A DNA stretch of 64,000 nt from an uncultured Collinsella sp. (lineage in GTDB: Bacteria; Actinomycetota; Coriobacteriia; Coriobacteriales; Coriobacteriaceae). Both the position numbers and the translations under genes were made by a program. The notes under the pieces are model-generated. The model was not told where the DNA came from. It ran no database searches and saw nothing but the letters and a program-made list of their open reading frames with translations. Below are positions 51,622 to 59,119 of this stretch, piece after piece. The first letter of the stretch is position 1. Each line of letters opens with the position of its first letter. Where the stretch lies: NCBI GenBank assembly GCA_905194675.1, contig CAJJTG010000001.1:62001-126000 (forward strand), read 5' to 3'.

Positions 51622-53079
51622 ATGAGCGATAGCCAGAACATGTCCGATGAGGTGCGCGCCTGCCTGCGCGCCATTCCTTCCGTCAACGAGCTGCTTGCCG
51701 AGTGGCCGGTGGTGAAGGCTGCGGGGGAGACCTGCGACGCGGTGGTGCATGCCGGCGTGACGGCTGAGCTCGACGAGGAGCGCGCCGCGATTCGTGCCGG
51801 TGCCGCCCCGCGTTCCAAGCGCGAGCTGGCCTCGGCCATCGAGTGGCGTGCGCATCGCTCCGCACTGCCGAGCCTGCGCCCCGCCGTCAACGCCACGGGT
51901 GTGGTCATCCATACCAATCTGGGCCGTGCCCCGCTTGCGGAGTCGGCGGCAAAGGCCGTGGCCGAGGTTGCGCGCGGGTATAGCACGCTCGAGTACAGCG
52001 TCGACACCTGTTCGCGCGGGTCGCGCAAGGAGCACGCCGCGCAACTGATCCGCTCGCTCACCGGTGCCGAGGACGCGCTCGTGGTCAACAACAACGCCGC
52101 TGCGGTGCTGCTGGTGCTGGCAACCCATGCCGCGGGCAAAGAGGTCATAGTCAGCCGTGGCGAGCTTGTTGAGATCGGCGGCAGCTTCCGTATCCCCGAC
52201 GTCATGGAGGCCTCGGGTGCCAAGCTCGTCGAGGTCGGGGCCACCAACCGCACGCATCTGGTCGACTACGAGCGTGCCATCACGCCCGATACGGCGATGA
52301 TCCTTAAGGTCCATCCTTCTAACTATCGCATCGAGGGTTTCCACGAGGAGGTGGGTTCTCGGGAGCTTGCGGCGCTTGCTCACAAGCATGGCCTGCTGTT
52401 CTACGAGGACCAGGGGTCGGGCGCGCTGTTGCCCGACGACATCTTGGTGCACGGCGGCGAAGAAACCACGCCGGCTTCGGTTTCGGCAGGGCTCGATCTG
52501 GTGTCGTGCTCGGGCGATAAGCTGCTCGGTGCCGCACAGGCGGGCATTATCATGGGCCGTCGCGATCTGGTCCAGGCCTGTGGGTCGCATCCGCTTATGC
52601 GCGCTCTGCGTCCGGGCAAGTTGGCGCTCACGGCGCTCGAGGCCACACTTCGCATCTACATGGACGGTGCCGACGTGGCCCATCGCGATATTCCGGTGCT
52701 CAGCATGCTCACGCTGCCGCAGGCCCATTTGGAACGACGTGCCCGCAGGCTGCGCGATCGTATGGTCGCCGGGCTCGATAAGGCCGGCTCCCCGTGTGCC
52801 GTGCAGGTGGAAATCGTCGAGGAATCGTCGACCCCCGGTGGCGGCTCGCTGCCTACCGTGGAGCTGCCCACGATGTGCGTTGCCGTGCGTCTTGTTGACG
52901 TGCGCCTGTCCGTCGACGCGCTCAAACGCTCGCTCGTTCAAGACTTCGACACGCCGGTCGTCACGCGAACCTCGCACGATCGCATTTTGTTTGACGTCCG
53001 TACGCTTGTGGGCGACCGCGATATCGAGACGGCGGCGTCGACGCTCGTCGCGTGCGTTGAGAAGGCGGTGCGCCGATGA
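51622..53079 (+). CDS. selA: L-seryl-tRNA(Sec) selenium transferase
   Basis: The 485-residue PLP enzyme converts seryl-tRNA(Sec) to selenocysteyl-tRNA(Sec) with selenophosphate. Landmarks are NATGVVIHTNLGRAPL, VNNNAAAVLL, FYEDQGSGAL and the PLP lysine Lys300 in SGDKLLGAAQAG. The length and the lysine position (295 in E. coli) fit. GAAAGG precedes the ATG, and the gene overlaps selB by four bases (ATGA). Confidence 0.95.
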   Translation: MSDSQNMSDEVRACLRAIPSVNELLAEWPVVKAAGETCDAVVHAGVTAELDEERAAIRAGAAPRSKRELASAIEWRAHRSALPSLRPAVNATGVVIHTNLGRAPLAESAAKAVAEVARGYSTLEYSVDTCSRGSRKEHAAQLIRSLTGAEDALVVNNNAAAVLLVLATHAAGKEVIVSRGELVEIGGSFRIPDVMEASGAKLVEVGATNRTHLVDYERAITPDTAMILKVHPSNYRIEGFHEEVGSRELAALAHKHGLLFYEDQGSGALLPDDILVHGGEETTPASVSAGLDLVSCSGDKLLGAAQAGIIMGRRDLVQACGSHPLMRALRPGKLALTALEATLRIYMDGADVAHRDIPVLSMLTLPQAHLERRARRLRDRMVAGLDKAGSPCAVQVEIVEESSTPGGGSLPTVELPTMCVAVRLVDVRLSVDALKRSLVQDFDTPVVTRTSHDRILFDVRTLVGDRDIETAASTLVACVEKAVRR

Positions 53080-55043
53080 GTGAGGTCGAAGCGTTGGTGG
53101 AATGCCCCGTTATCGTAGGTACGGCGGGCCACGTCGATCACGGTAAGTCGGCACTGATCGAGGCGCTGACCGGCAAGAATCCCGACCGTCTGGAGGTTGA
53201 GCGCCGTCGCGGTATGACGGTGGAGCTGGGCTTTGGCGAACTGGCGCTGCCGAGTGGCAAGATCGTTGGCCTGGTCGACGTGCCGGGCCACGCGCATTAC
53301 TTGCGCGCCATGGTGCAGGGCGCCACGGGTATCGACGTGGCCGTGCTGGTGGTTTCGGCCGTCGAGGGCGTGATGCCGCAGACCCGCGAGCACGTGCATG
53401 TGCTGGAGCTGCTGGGCGTCACACACATGGTGGTCGCGCTGACGATGTGCGACCTGGCCGACGCCGAGATGACTGAGCTTGCCGAGCTCGATGTCGATGA
53501 TTTTTTGTCGGACACCGTGTTTACGGGCGTGCCGATCGTGCCCGTGTCGTCCAAGACCGGTGCGGGAATCGATGACCTGCTGGCTGCGCTCGACGAGCAG
53601 GTTGCCGCTTGCTGGGGTGCCTGCCGTGCCCGTGCCGAGCTCACCGATGCCGCACCGCGTCTGCCCATCGACCGCTGCTTTACGATCAAGGGCGCCGGTA
53701 CCGTGGTGACGGGAACGTTGCACGATGCGCCGGTTGCGGTGGGCGATGAGCTCGTCGCGCTGCCGTCGCGTACGGTCTGTCGCGTGCGCGGGATTCAGGT
53801 GCATGGCGATACGCCGCGGGCATTGCCCGGTCAGCGTGTGGCGCTCAACTTGGTGGGCGATGCCGTCGCCGCGCTCGATCGCGGAGAGATGCTCGGCGTG
53901 GAGGGTCACTTTGGCCAGACGCTGCGCTTTGTGATGATGTTTACGTATCTGGGTCGCGAGGGCGCCAAGCCGCGCGTGCTCGAGTCGGGTGCGCGCGTGC
54001 ACGTGATGGCCGGTACGGCCGAGGTTGTCGGTCGCATCATGCTTTTGGAGGGCGAGGCCCCCATGGCGGTGGGAGAGACGCGAGTGGTGCAGGTACGCTT
54101 GGAGGAACCGCTGCCGCTGCGTGCCGGGGATCATGCCGTGGTGCTGTCCTATTCGCCCGTGATGCTTATTGGCGGCGGGCGCGTGCTGCTTTCGCGCTGC
54201 CGTCGCTCGCGCGAGCTTGCTGATGGGGAGCGTGCACTGTATGCGGCGCTCGAGTCCGGCGATATCGCGGGCGGTGTGGGCGCTTGGCTGGCGCTGCAGG
54301 CGCTGCCGGTTACGGCGGTTGATGTTGCCGAGGCGCTGGATCTTGGCGTCGGCGAGGTCGATGCCGTACTGCGCGGGTTGGTGGCGCAGGGCTCCGTTCG
54401 TAAACTTGCCGCGGGTGATTCGGACCTCTTGGCGGACGCCGTGGTGCTCGACGCCGCGATGGATGCACTGGCAGCGACCTTGTCGGCCATGCATGCCGCG
54501 GCTCCCAAGGAGACGGGCTTTACGCCCGGCGCCGTTGCCCATGCTGCGTGGCCTTCCGCTGATGAATGTGTTTCCGCGGCTCTGCTTGCCGAGGGCTGTT
54601 CGCGTGGCGTGTGCGCCGCCGAGGGTGCCGAGGTGTTCGACCCGCACTCGGCCGCCGCTGCCGCACGCGTGGTGCATGAGGCATGCGAGCGCATTGTGGC
54701 GCTGCTTGATGAGACGGGCCTCGATGCGCCGACGTTGCCAGAGGTAGGCGAGCAACTGCAGCTCGATCGCGACACCATGACGCGAGCTCTGCGCGAGCTT
54801 TCGCTTAACCGTTCCATCGTGAAGGTCGAGCGCGACGTTGCCCTGTCTGCCGCCGCCGAGGCCCATGCGCGCGAGCTTGTTGCCGTTGCCATTGAGGCAG
54901 CCGGTGGCGCTGCCACCACGAGTGTGTTGCGCGAGGCCCTGGGTGTGTCGCGCAAGCGTGCCATCAGCATCTTGGAGCACCTGGATGCCGTGCGCTTCAC
55001 GGTGCTCGACAAGGAGGCTGGCGGCCTGCGCTCCCTGCGCTAG
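53076..55043 (+). CDS. selB: Selenocysteine-specific elongation factor
   Basis: The 655-residue translational GTPase shows G1 GTAGHVDHGKSALIEAL, the G2-side GMTVELGF, G3 DVPGHAHYLRAM and a following EF-Tu-like domain with FTIKGAGTVVTGT. The C-terminal third holds winged-helix domains that bind the SECIS hairpins of fdhF and, probably, selD. It brings Sec-tRNA to the ribosome. The gene is coupled to selA and is followed 36 bases later by its tRNA gene. Confidence 0.95.
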   Translation: MSEVEALVECPVIVGTAGHVDHGKSALIEALTGKNPDRLEVERRRGMTVELGFGELALPSGKIVGLVDVPGHAHYLRAMVQGATGIDVAVLVVSAVEGVMPQTREHVHVLELLGVTHMVVALTMCDLADAEMTELAELDVDDFLSDTVFTGVPIVPVSSKTGAGIDDLLAALDEQVAACWGACRARAELTDAAPRLPIDRCFTIKGAGTVVTGTLHDAPVAVGDELVALPSRTVCRVRGIQVHGDTPRALPGQRVALNLVGDAVAALDRGEMLGVEGHFGQTLRFVMMFTYLGREGAKPRVLESGARVHVMAGTAEVVGRIMLLEGEAPMAVGETRVVQVRLEEPLPLRAGDHAVVLSYSPVMLIGGGRVLLSRCRRSRELADGERALYAALESGDIAGGVGAWLALQALPVTAVDVAEALDLGVGEVDAVLRGLVAQGSVRKLAAGDSDLLADAVVLDAAMDALAATLSAMHAAAPKETGFTPGAVAHAAWPSADECVSAALLAEGCSRGVCAAEGAEVFDPHSAAAAARVVHEACERIVALLDETGLDAPTLPEVGEQLQLDRDTMTRALRELSLNRSIVKVERDVALSAAAEAHARELVAVAIEAAGGAATTSVLREALGVSRKRAISILEHLDAVRFTVLDKEAGGLRSLR

Positions 55044-55079
55044 ATTGGCTGCTCGGTTTGGTAAAATACCGCCGCACTT

Positions 55080-55176
55080 GGGAACGGATGGGCTCCGGTG
55101 GGCTCCGCGGTCCTCAAAACCGTTGCGAGGCGTGCAAAACGTCTTGGATGTGTTCGATTCACATACGTTCCCGCCA
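55080..55176 (+). tRNA. selC: tRNA-Sec (anticodon TCA)
   Basis: The 97-base tRNA is too long for an ordinary type because of its large variable arm (AGGCGT...ACGTCT). Acceptor GGGAACG pairs with CGTTCCC. The six-base D stem GGGCTC/GGGCTC pairs with wobbles around CGGT. The anticodon loop CCTCAAA gives TCA, which reads UGA. The T-loop is TTCGATT and CCA is encoded. The position right after selB supports the call. The usual eighth acceptor pair appears as G-A here. Confidence 0.95.
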
Positions 55177-55330
55177 TACGCTACCAGCGCTTTTGTGCTC
55201 GCGGTCTTGCTGCGTGCCGCAAAGGCGCTGTTTTGTTTTTGCACGAGCTTTTCGAAGCGCCGTTATTTCGGCGGCTGTATTTAGCTTCGTGCACCGGGTT
55301 TCGAGCATGCCGATGGAGGTGTTTTGCCGT

Positions 55331-55963
55331 ATGACTACCGTAAGACGGGCCGATCTTTCTTGTGTCGTTCAAGCAGGCGGGTTGTCGTCGCGCATGGGCT
55401 GCGATAAGGCTCGCATGGCGTTTTGCGGCGAGCCGCTCATCGAGCGCGTGCTGGGTCGGCTGGCGCCAGTTGCCGGCGAGTTGGTCGTGACGACTTCGCG
55501 TCCCAGCGAGCTTGCCTATCTTGAGGAGCACGCGTTTGGCGGCCTGGTGCCGCGTGTGGTGGCGGACCTTGAAGGACCGGCGGGCGCCATGCGCGGCATC
55601 GCGAGCTCGCTGGCCGCGGCCCGATTGCCGCTCGTGGCGATCGTCGCCTGCGATATGCCGTTTGTCTCGCCAGAGCTCATCGGCGCGCTTGCCGATCGTG
55701 TTGAGGCCGAGGCGCTCGACGTGTGCGTGCCGCGCGAGGAGCGGGGGATTGAGCCGCTTTGCGCCGTCTGGCGTCGTGACGCGTGTGCGCCGGTTGCCCA
55801 AGAGCTGCTCGTCTGCGACCGCCAGCGCATTCGATGCCTGATCAATCGCGTTCAGGCTGGTTATATGGATGAGCCGCAGATCGTTAAGGCCGCGGGCTCA
55901 ACGCTCTGCTTCGAGAACGTCAATACGCCCGAGGAGTTTGCGGCGGCCGAGTTACTCGCCTAG
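55331..55963 (+). CDS. mobA: Molybdenum cofactor guanylyltransferase
   Basis: The 210-residue nucleotidyltransferase has the MobA signatures VVQAGGLSSRMGCDKARM, the nucleotide loop with LEGPAGAMRGIASSL, ACDMPFVSPELI and IEPLCAVWRRD. It attaches GMP to molybdopterin to make the bis-MGD form used by FdhF and the orphan DMSO reductase-family enzyme. EPLCAVW favours MobA over the cytidylyltransferase MocA. The ATG at 55331 follows GGAGGTG. The DUF3343 gene begins 15 bases after its stop. Confidence 0.88.
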   Translation: MTTVRRADLSCVVQAGGLSSRMGCDKARMAFCGEPLIERVLGRLAPVAGELVVTTSRPSELAYLEEHAFGGLVPRVVADLEGPAGAMRGIASSLAAARLPLVAIVACDMPFVSPELIGALADRVEAEALDVCVPREERGIEPLCAVWRRDACAPVAQELLVCDRQRIRCLINRVQAGYMDEPQIVKAAGSTLCFENVNTPEEFAAAELLA

Positions 55964-55978
55964 ACGATGGGAGTTGCT

Positions 55979-56374
55979 ATGTCTCACGATATTTGCCCCG
56001 ACACGGGGGAACCTTGCACTTGCGATGGGTCCGAACCCTGTACCTGCGGATGTGGTGGCTGTGGACATACCGCGGAAGAGGAAGCGGCTGCCGCGGCGTA
56101 TCGTGAGGCACACCGCGAAGGCCCGTCCGGTGATGCCCTCGACCACGAACGCAAGATCATCGTGCCGTTCGACAGCACCTTCGATGTGATGGAATGCGAG
56201 CAGCTTTGCCTTGCCGCCGGTGTGCCCGGGCGCATCATGCCGCTGCCGGGCTCCATTACCGCCGGCTGCGGGCTGTGCTGGGCCATGCCGTTCTCCGGCG
56301 ATGCCCTCGCCGCCTTCCGTGCCGCTACCGAAGGCCGTATAGCCCTCGCCGACTACCATCAGCTCGTCCTCTAA
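55979..56374 (+). CDS. DUF3343 protein with cysteine-rich N-terminal head
   Basis: The C-terminal ~75 residues are a DUF3343 domain (IIVPFDSTFDVMECEQL, PGRIMPLPGSITAGCGLCW) like the protein encoded at 16030. It is preceded by about 45 residues with a dense cysteine/glycine cluster: CPDTGEPCTC, then EPCTCGCGGCGH, nine cysteines in all. Such a cluster would bind a metal or carry several chalcogen atoms. The gene sits downstream of selC and mobA, supporting a role in delivering selenium or sulfur to a molybdoenzyme. GGGAG five bases upstream sets the start at 55979. The total is 131 residues. Confidence 0.82.
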   Translation: MSHDICPDTGEPCTCDGSEPCTCGCGGCGHTAEEEAAAAAYREAHREGPSGDALDHERKIIVPFDSTFDVMECEQLCLAAGVPGRIMPLPGSITAGCGLCWAMPFSGDALAAFRAATEGRIALADYHQLVL

Positions 56375-56381
56375 CCGCCAG

Positions 56382-56496
56382 CACCACCACATTGGGGACA
56401 GGCACCTTTTGTGGTGGTTTCACTGCTTGAATGGCCTTCTTGTGGCGTTACGAGTCAAAACCACCACAAAGGTGCCTGTCCCCAGTGTGGTGGTTT
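56382..56496. repeat. Palindromic repeat with GGGGACAGGCACCTTT arms
   Basis: This is a 115-base inverted repeat with near-perfect ~39-base arms (56382-56420 and 56457-56496) and a loop of about 36 bases. Each arm contains a shorter nested pair, ACCACCAC/GTGGTGGT, so several folds are possible. It lies between the DUF3343 gene and gdhA. No other copy is in this window. Confidence 0.85.
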
Positions 56497-56708
56497 GGAA
56501 CATGCGGACGAAACAGCTTCGAAACACGCGATTTGCACGTTATGTGCTCAAAAACGCTTCTACCTGCATCGTAATCAAAATGAAACATGCGCCCGCGGTC
56601 TTATGCGAAACTTTGCTGCAACAGTGCGATATTATCCATATTCGATAAAGCTCGCGGCGCATGGGGCGCCGCGAACGACACCTTTCTTTTCCATCAATTG
56701 GAGGAAGC
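56497..56708 (+). promoter_or_regulatory. gdhA promoter and leader
   Basis: A possible TTGCTG (56613-56618) and CATATT (56637-56642) are 18 bases apart. A GC hairpin, CGCGGCGC (56653-56660) with GCGCCGCG (56666-56673), follows in the leader, and GGAGGAAG lies before the start. No gene is seen between 56375 and 56708 apart from the palindromic repeat. Confidence 0.4.
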
Positions 56709-58064
56709 ATGAGCTACACGCAGAAAGTTCTCGACGAGCTCAAGGCCCGCTATCCCGAGCAGCCTGAGTTCATCCAGGCCGCGACCGAGATCCTCGGCAC
56801 CATCCAGCCGGCGCTCGACGCCCACCCCGAGTACGAGGAGGCCGCCCTGCTGGAACGCCTCGTCGAGCCCGAGCGCATCGTCATGTTCCGTGTTCCCTGG
56901 GTCGATGACCAGGGCAAGGTTCAGGTCAACCGCGGCTATCGCGTCGAGTTCAACTCTGCCATTGGACCCTACAAGGGCGGCCTGCGCTTTAACCCGACGG
57001 TCACCCTGGGCATGCTCAAGTTCCTGGGCTTGGAGCAGATCCTCAAGAACAGCCTGACCACCCTTCCCATGGGCGGCGGCAAGGGCGGCTCCGACTTTGA
57101 CCCCAAGGGCAAGTCCAACAACGAGATCATGCACTTCTGCCAGTCCTTCATGACCGAGCTCTATCGCCACATCGGCCCCAACACCGACGTTCCCGCCGGC
57201 GACCTGGGCGTTGGCGGCCGCGAGGTTGCCTACCTGTTCGGTCAGTACAAGCGCCTGACCAACGAGTGGACCGGCGTCCTCACCGGCAAGGGGCTCTCCT
57301 TTGGCGGCTCGCTGGCCCGTACCGAGGCCACCGGCTACGGCTTGGTCTACTTTGTGGATGAGTACCTCAAGAGCCGCGGCGACTCCTTCGAGGGCAAGAA
57401 CGTCGTCGTCCACGGCTCCGGCAACGTCGCCATCTACGCGGTCCAGAAGGTCTCCCAGCTCGGCGGCAAGGTGCTGGCCTGCTCCGACACCCACGGCTGG
57501 GTCGAGGATCCCGACGGTATCGACTACACCGTGCTCGAGCATGTCTACAACAAGAAGCGCTCCGGCCACGATAAGGGCGTTACGCTTGCTATGTACGTTG
57601 ACGAGAAGCCCAACGCCGTGTGGCACGAGGGCGACGGCCGTGGCGTGTGGCAGCTGCCCTGCGACATCGCGCTGCCCTGCGCTCGCGAGAACACGCTGCT
57701 GCTCGAGGACGCCCAGGCGCTCGTCGCCAACGGCTGCAAGGTGGTCGGCGAGGGCGCGAACATGCCCACGACCATCGAGGCCACGACCTACTTCCAGGAG
57801 AACGGCGTTGCCTTTATGCCCGGTAAGGCTGCCAACGCCGGCGGCGTGCTCGTGTCCGGCCTGGAGATGAGCCAGAACGCCGAGCACCTGTCCTGGACCT
57901 TCGAGGAGGTCGACGGCAAGCTCGAGCAGCTCATGCGCGGCATGTTCCACAACGTGGACGACACCGCCAAGGAGTATGGCCAGGAGGGCAACTTTGTCAT
58001 GGGCGCCAACATTGCCGGCTTCCTGAAGGTCGCCGACGCCATGATGGCCCAGGGCGTCTGCTAA
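56709..58064 (+). CDS. gdhA: NADP-type glutamate dehydrogenase
   Basis: The 451-residue enzyme has the length and motifs of the bacterial hexameric GDH. It shows LRFNPTVTLGMLKFLGLEQ, the catalytic lysine region LPMGGGKGGSDFDPKG, GPNTDVPAGDLGVGGREV and the Rossmann segment VVVHGSGNVAIYAV. It makes glutamate from 2-oxoglutarate and ammonia in the cytoplasm. It is a single-gene unit with its own leader and terminator. Cofactor preference is inferred from family and length, not proven. Confidence 0.95.
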   Translation: MSYTQKVLDELKARYPEQPEFIQAATEILGTIQPALDAHPEYEEAALLERLVEPERIVMFRVPWVDDQGKVQVNRGYRVEFNSAIGPYKGGLRFNPTVTLGMLKFLGLEQILKNSLTTLPMGGGKGGSDFDPKGKSNNEIMHFCQSFMTELYRHIGPNTDVPAGDLGVGGREVAYLFGQYKRLTNEWTGVLTGKGLSFGGSLARTEATGYGLVYFVDEYLKSRGDSFEGKNVVVHGSGNVAIYAVQKVSQLGGKVLACSDTHGWVEDPDGIDYTVLEHVYNKKRSGHDKGVTLAMYVDEKPNAVWHEGDGRGVWQLPCDIALPCARENTLLLEDAQALVANGCKVVGEGANMPTTIEATTYFQENGVAFMPGKAANAGGVLVSGLEMSQNAEHLSWTFEEVDGKLEQLMRGMFHNVDDTAKEYGQEGNFVMGANIAGFLKVADAMMAQGVC

Positions 58065-58107
58065 ATCCAGCTTGACATAGCTCCGCACAGCACCAGCTGA
58101 TGCGCCT

Positions 58108-58142
58108 AAGGCTCCCGGCAATTCCTGCCGGGAGCCTTTTTC
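58108..58142 (+). terminator. Terminator after gdhA
   Basis: AGGCTCCCGGCA (58109-58120) pairs perfectly with TGCCGGGAGCCT (58126-58137), followed by a T run. Confidence 0.92.
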
Positions 58143-58216
58143 TATGGTGGTGAGGGTCGTGCGCCCTCGTTTGGTATACTTAGGGGTACTGGACAAGTAA
58201 AGAGATGGGGGAGAAC

Positions 58217-59119
58217 GTGCTCAAGTTCGGTACCTACGTCCGTGTTGGAAACGCGGCCGAAGCCTATGAGCTCTTACAGAAGAACCGCAACAACAAGATT
58301 GTGGGCGGCGGCATCTGGATGCGCCTGGGATCGCGTCGCGTGGCGACGGCGATTGACCTTTCGGCCTGCGGACTCGATCAGATTGAGGAGACCGAGACCG
58401 AGTTTCGTATCGGTGCCATGTGCACCCTGCGCCAGCTCGAGCGTCATGCCGGGCTCAACGCACTTGTCAACAATGCTTTTCAGTTCGCCGTCCACGACAT
58501 CGTGGGCGTGCAGCTGCGCAATACCGCCACGGTGGGCGGCAGCATCTACGGCCGCTTTGGCTTCTCGGACGTGCTTTCGGCCTTTTTGGCGCTCGACTCG
58601 TACGTTGAGCTGACGGGTGCCGGCCGCGTGCCGCTGGCTGAGTTTGTGAACATGGGCTATGTGCGCGACGTGATCGAGCGCGTCGTGGTCGTCAAGCACG
58701 ATTACCGTGCGAGTTACGAGGCCGTGCGCAAGGCCGCGACCGACTTCCCCTCGCTGAACGTCACCGCCGCCTGGTGGGACGGCTCCTGGCATGTCACCGT
58801 GGGCGCCCGCCCGCTGCGCGCAACCCTGCTGCAGGGCGAGGCGTGTGGCCTCGCCAGCGAGCAGCCTTCCGAGGACGAGCTGCGCGCCCTGGCCGCGTCC
58901 GTGCGTGCCCTGAGCTACGGCACCAACATGTGGGGCTCGGCCGACTACCGCCGCCGCATCTCGGCCCCGCTCGCCGTCCAGGCCGTGCGCCGCGCCGCTG
59001 GCATCGAGCTTTCGGCCGCGCTTGCCCGCGAGCTCGAGACCGTTCAGGTCCCCAAATATGCCACGGACGAGTATTCCTGCCGCCGCGTGCCCGGCGTCGA
59101 TTCTAGCGAGGTGCGCTAA
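58217..59119 (+). CDS. FAD-binding subunit of a molybdenum hydroxylase (YgfM/XdhB-like)
   Basis: The roughly 300-residue protein carries the FAD-binding pattern of the CoxM/XdhB family: IVGGGIWMRLGSRRVATAI for the first flavin loop and LRNTATVGGSIYGRF for the second, then a CO-dehydrogenase-type C-terminal domain. It passes electrons from the [2Fe-2S] clusters to FAD and on to an acceptor. The GTG at 58217 has GGGGGAG upstream; the ATG at 58205 has no clear site. It overlaps the next gene by one base (TAATG). A YgfM-like FAD protein next to a fused XdhD is the arrangement of the E. coli selenium-dependent hydroxylase cluster. Confidence 0.85.
   Translation: MLKFGTYVRVGNAAEAYELLQKNRNNKIVGGGIWMRLGSRRVATAIDLSACGLDQIEETETEFRIGAMCTLRQLERHAGLNALVNNAFQFAVHDIVGVQLRNTATVGGSIYGRFGFSDVLSAFLALDSYVELTGAGRVPLAEFVNMGYVRDVIERVVVVKHDYRASYEAVRKAATDFPSLNVTAAWWDGSWHVTVGARPLRATLLQGEACGLASEQPSEDELRALAASVRALSYGTNMWGSADYRRRISAPLAVQAVRRAAGIELSAALARELETVQVPKYATDEYSCRRVPGVDSSEVR

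Noticed and set aside
55331..55963. MocA (cytidylyltransferase) instead of MobA
   Set aside because: IEPLCAVWRR and the AGGLSSRMG form match MobA better, and bis-MGD enzymes (FdhF, the orphan oxidoreductase) are encoded nearby.
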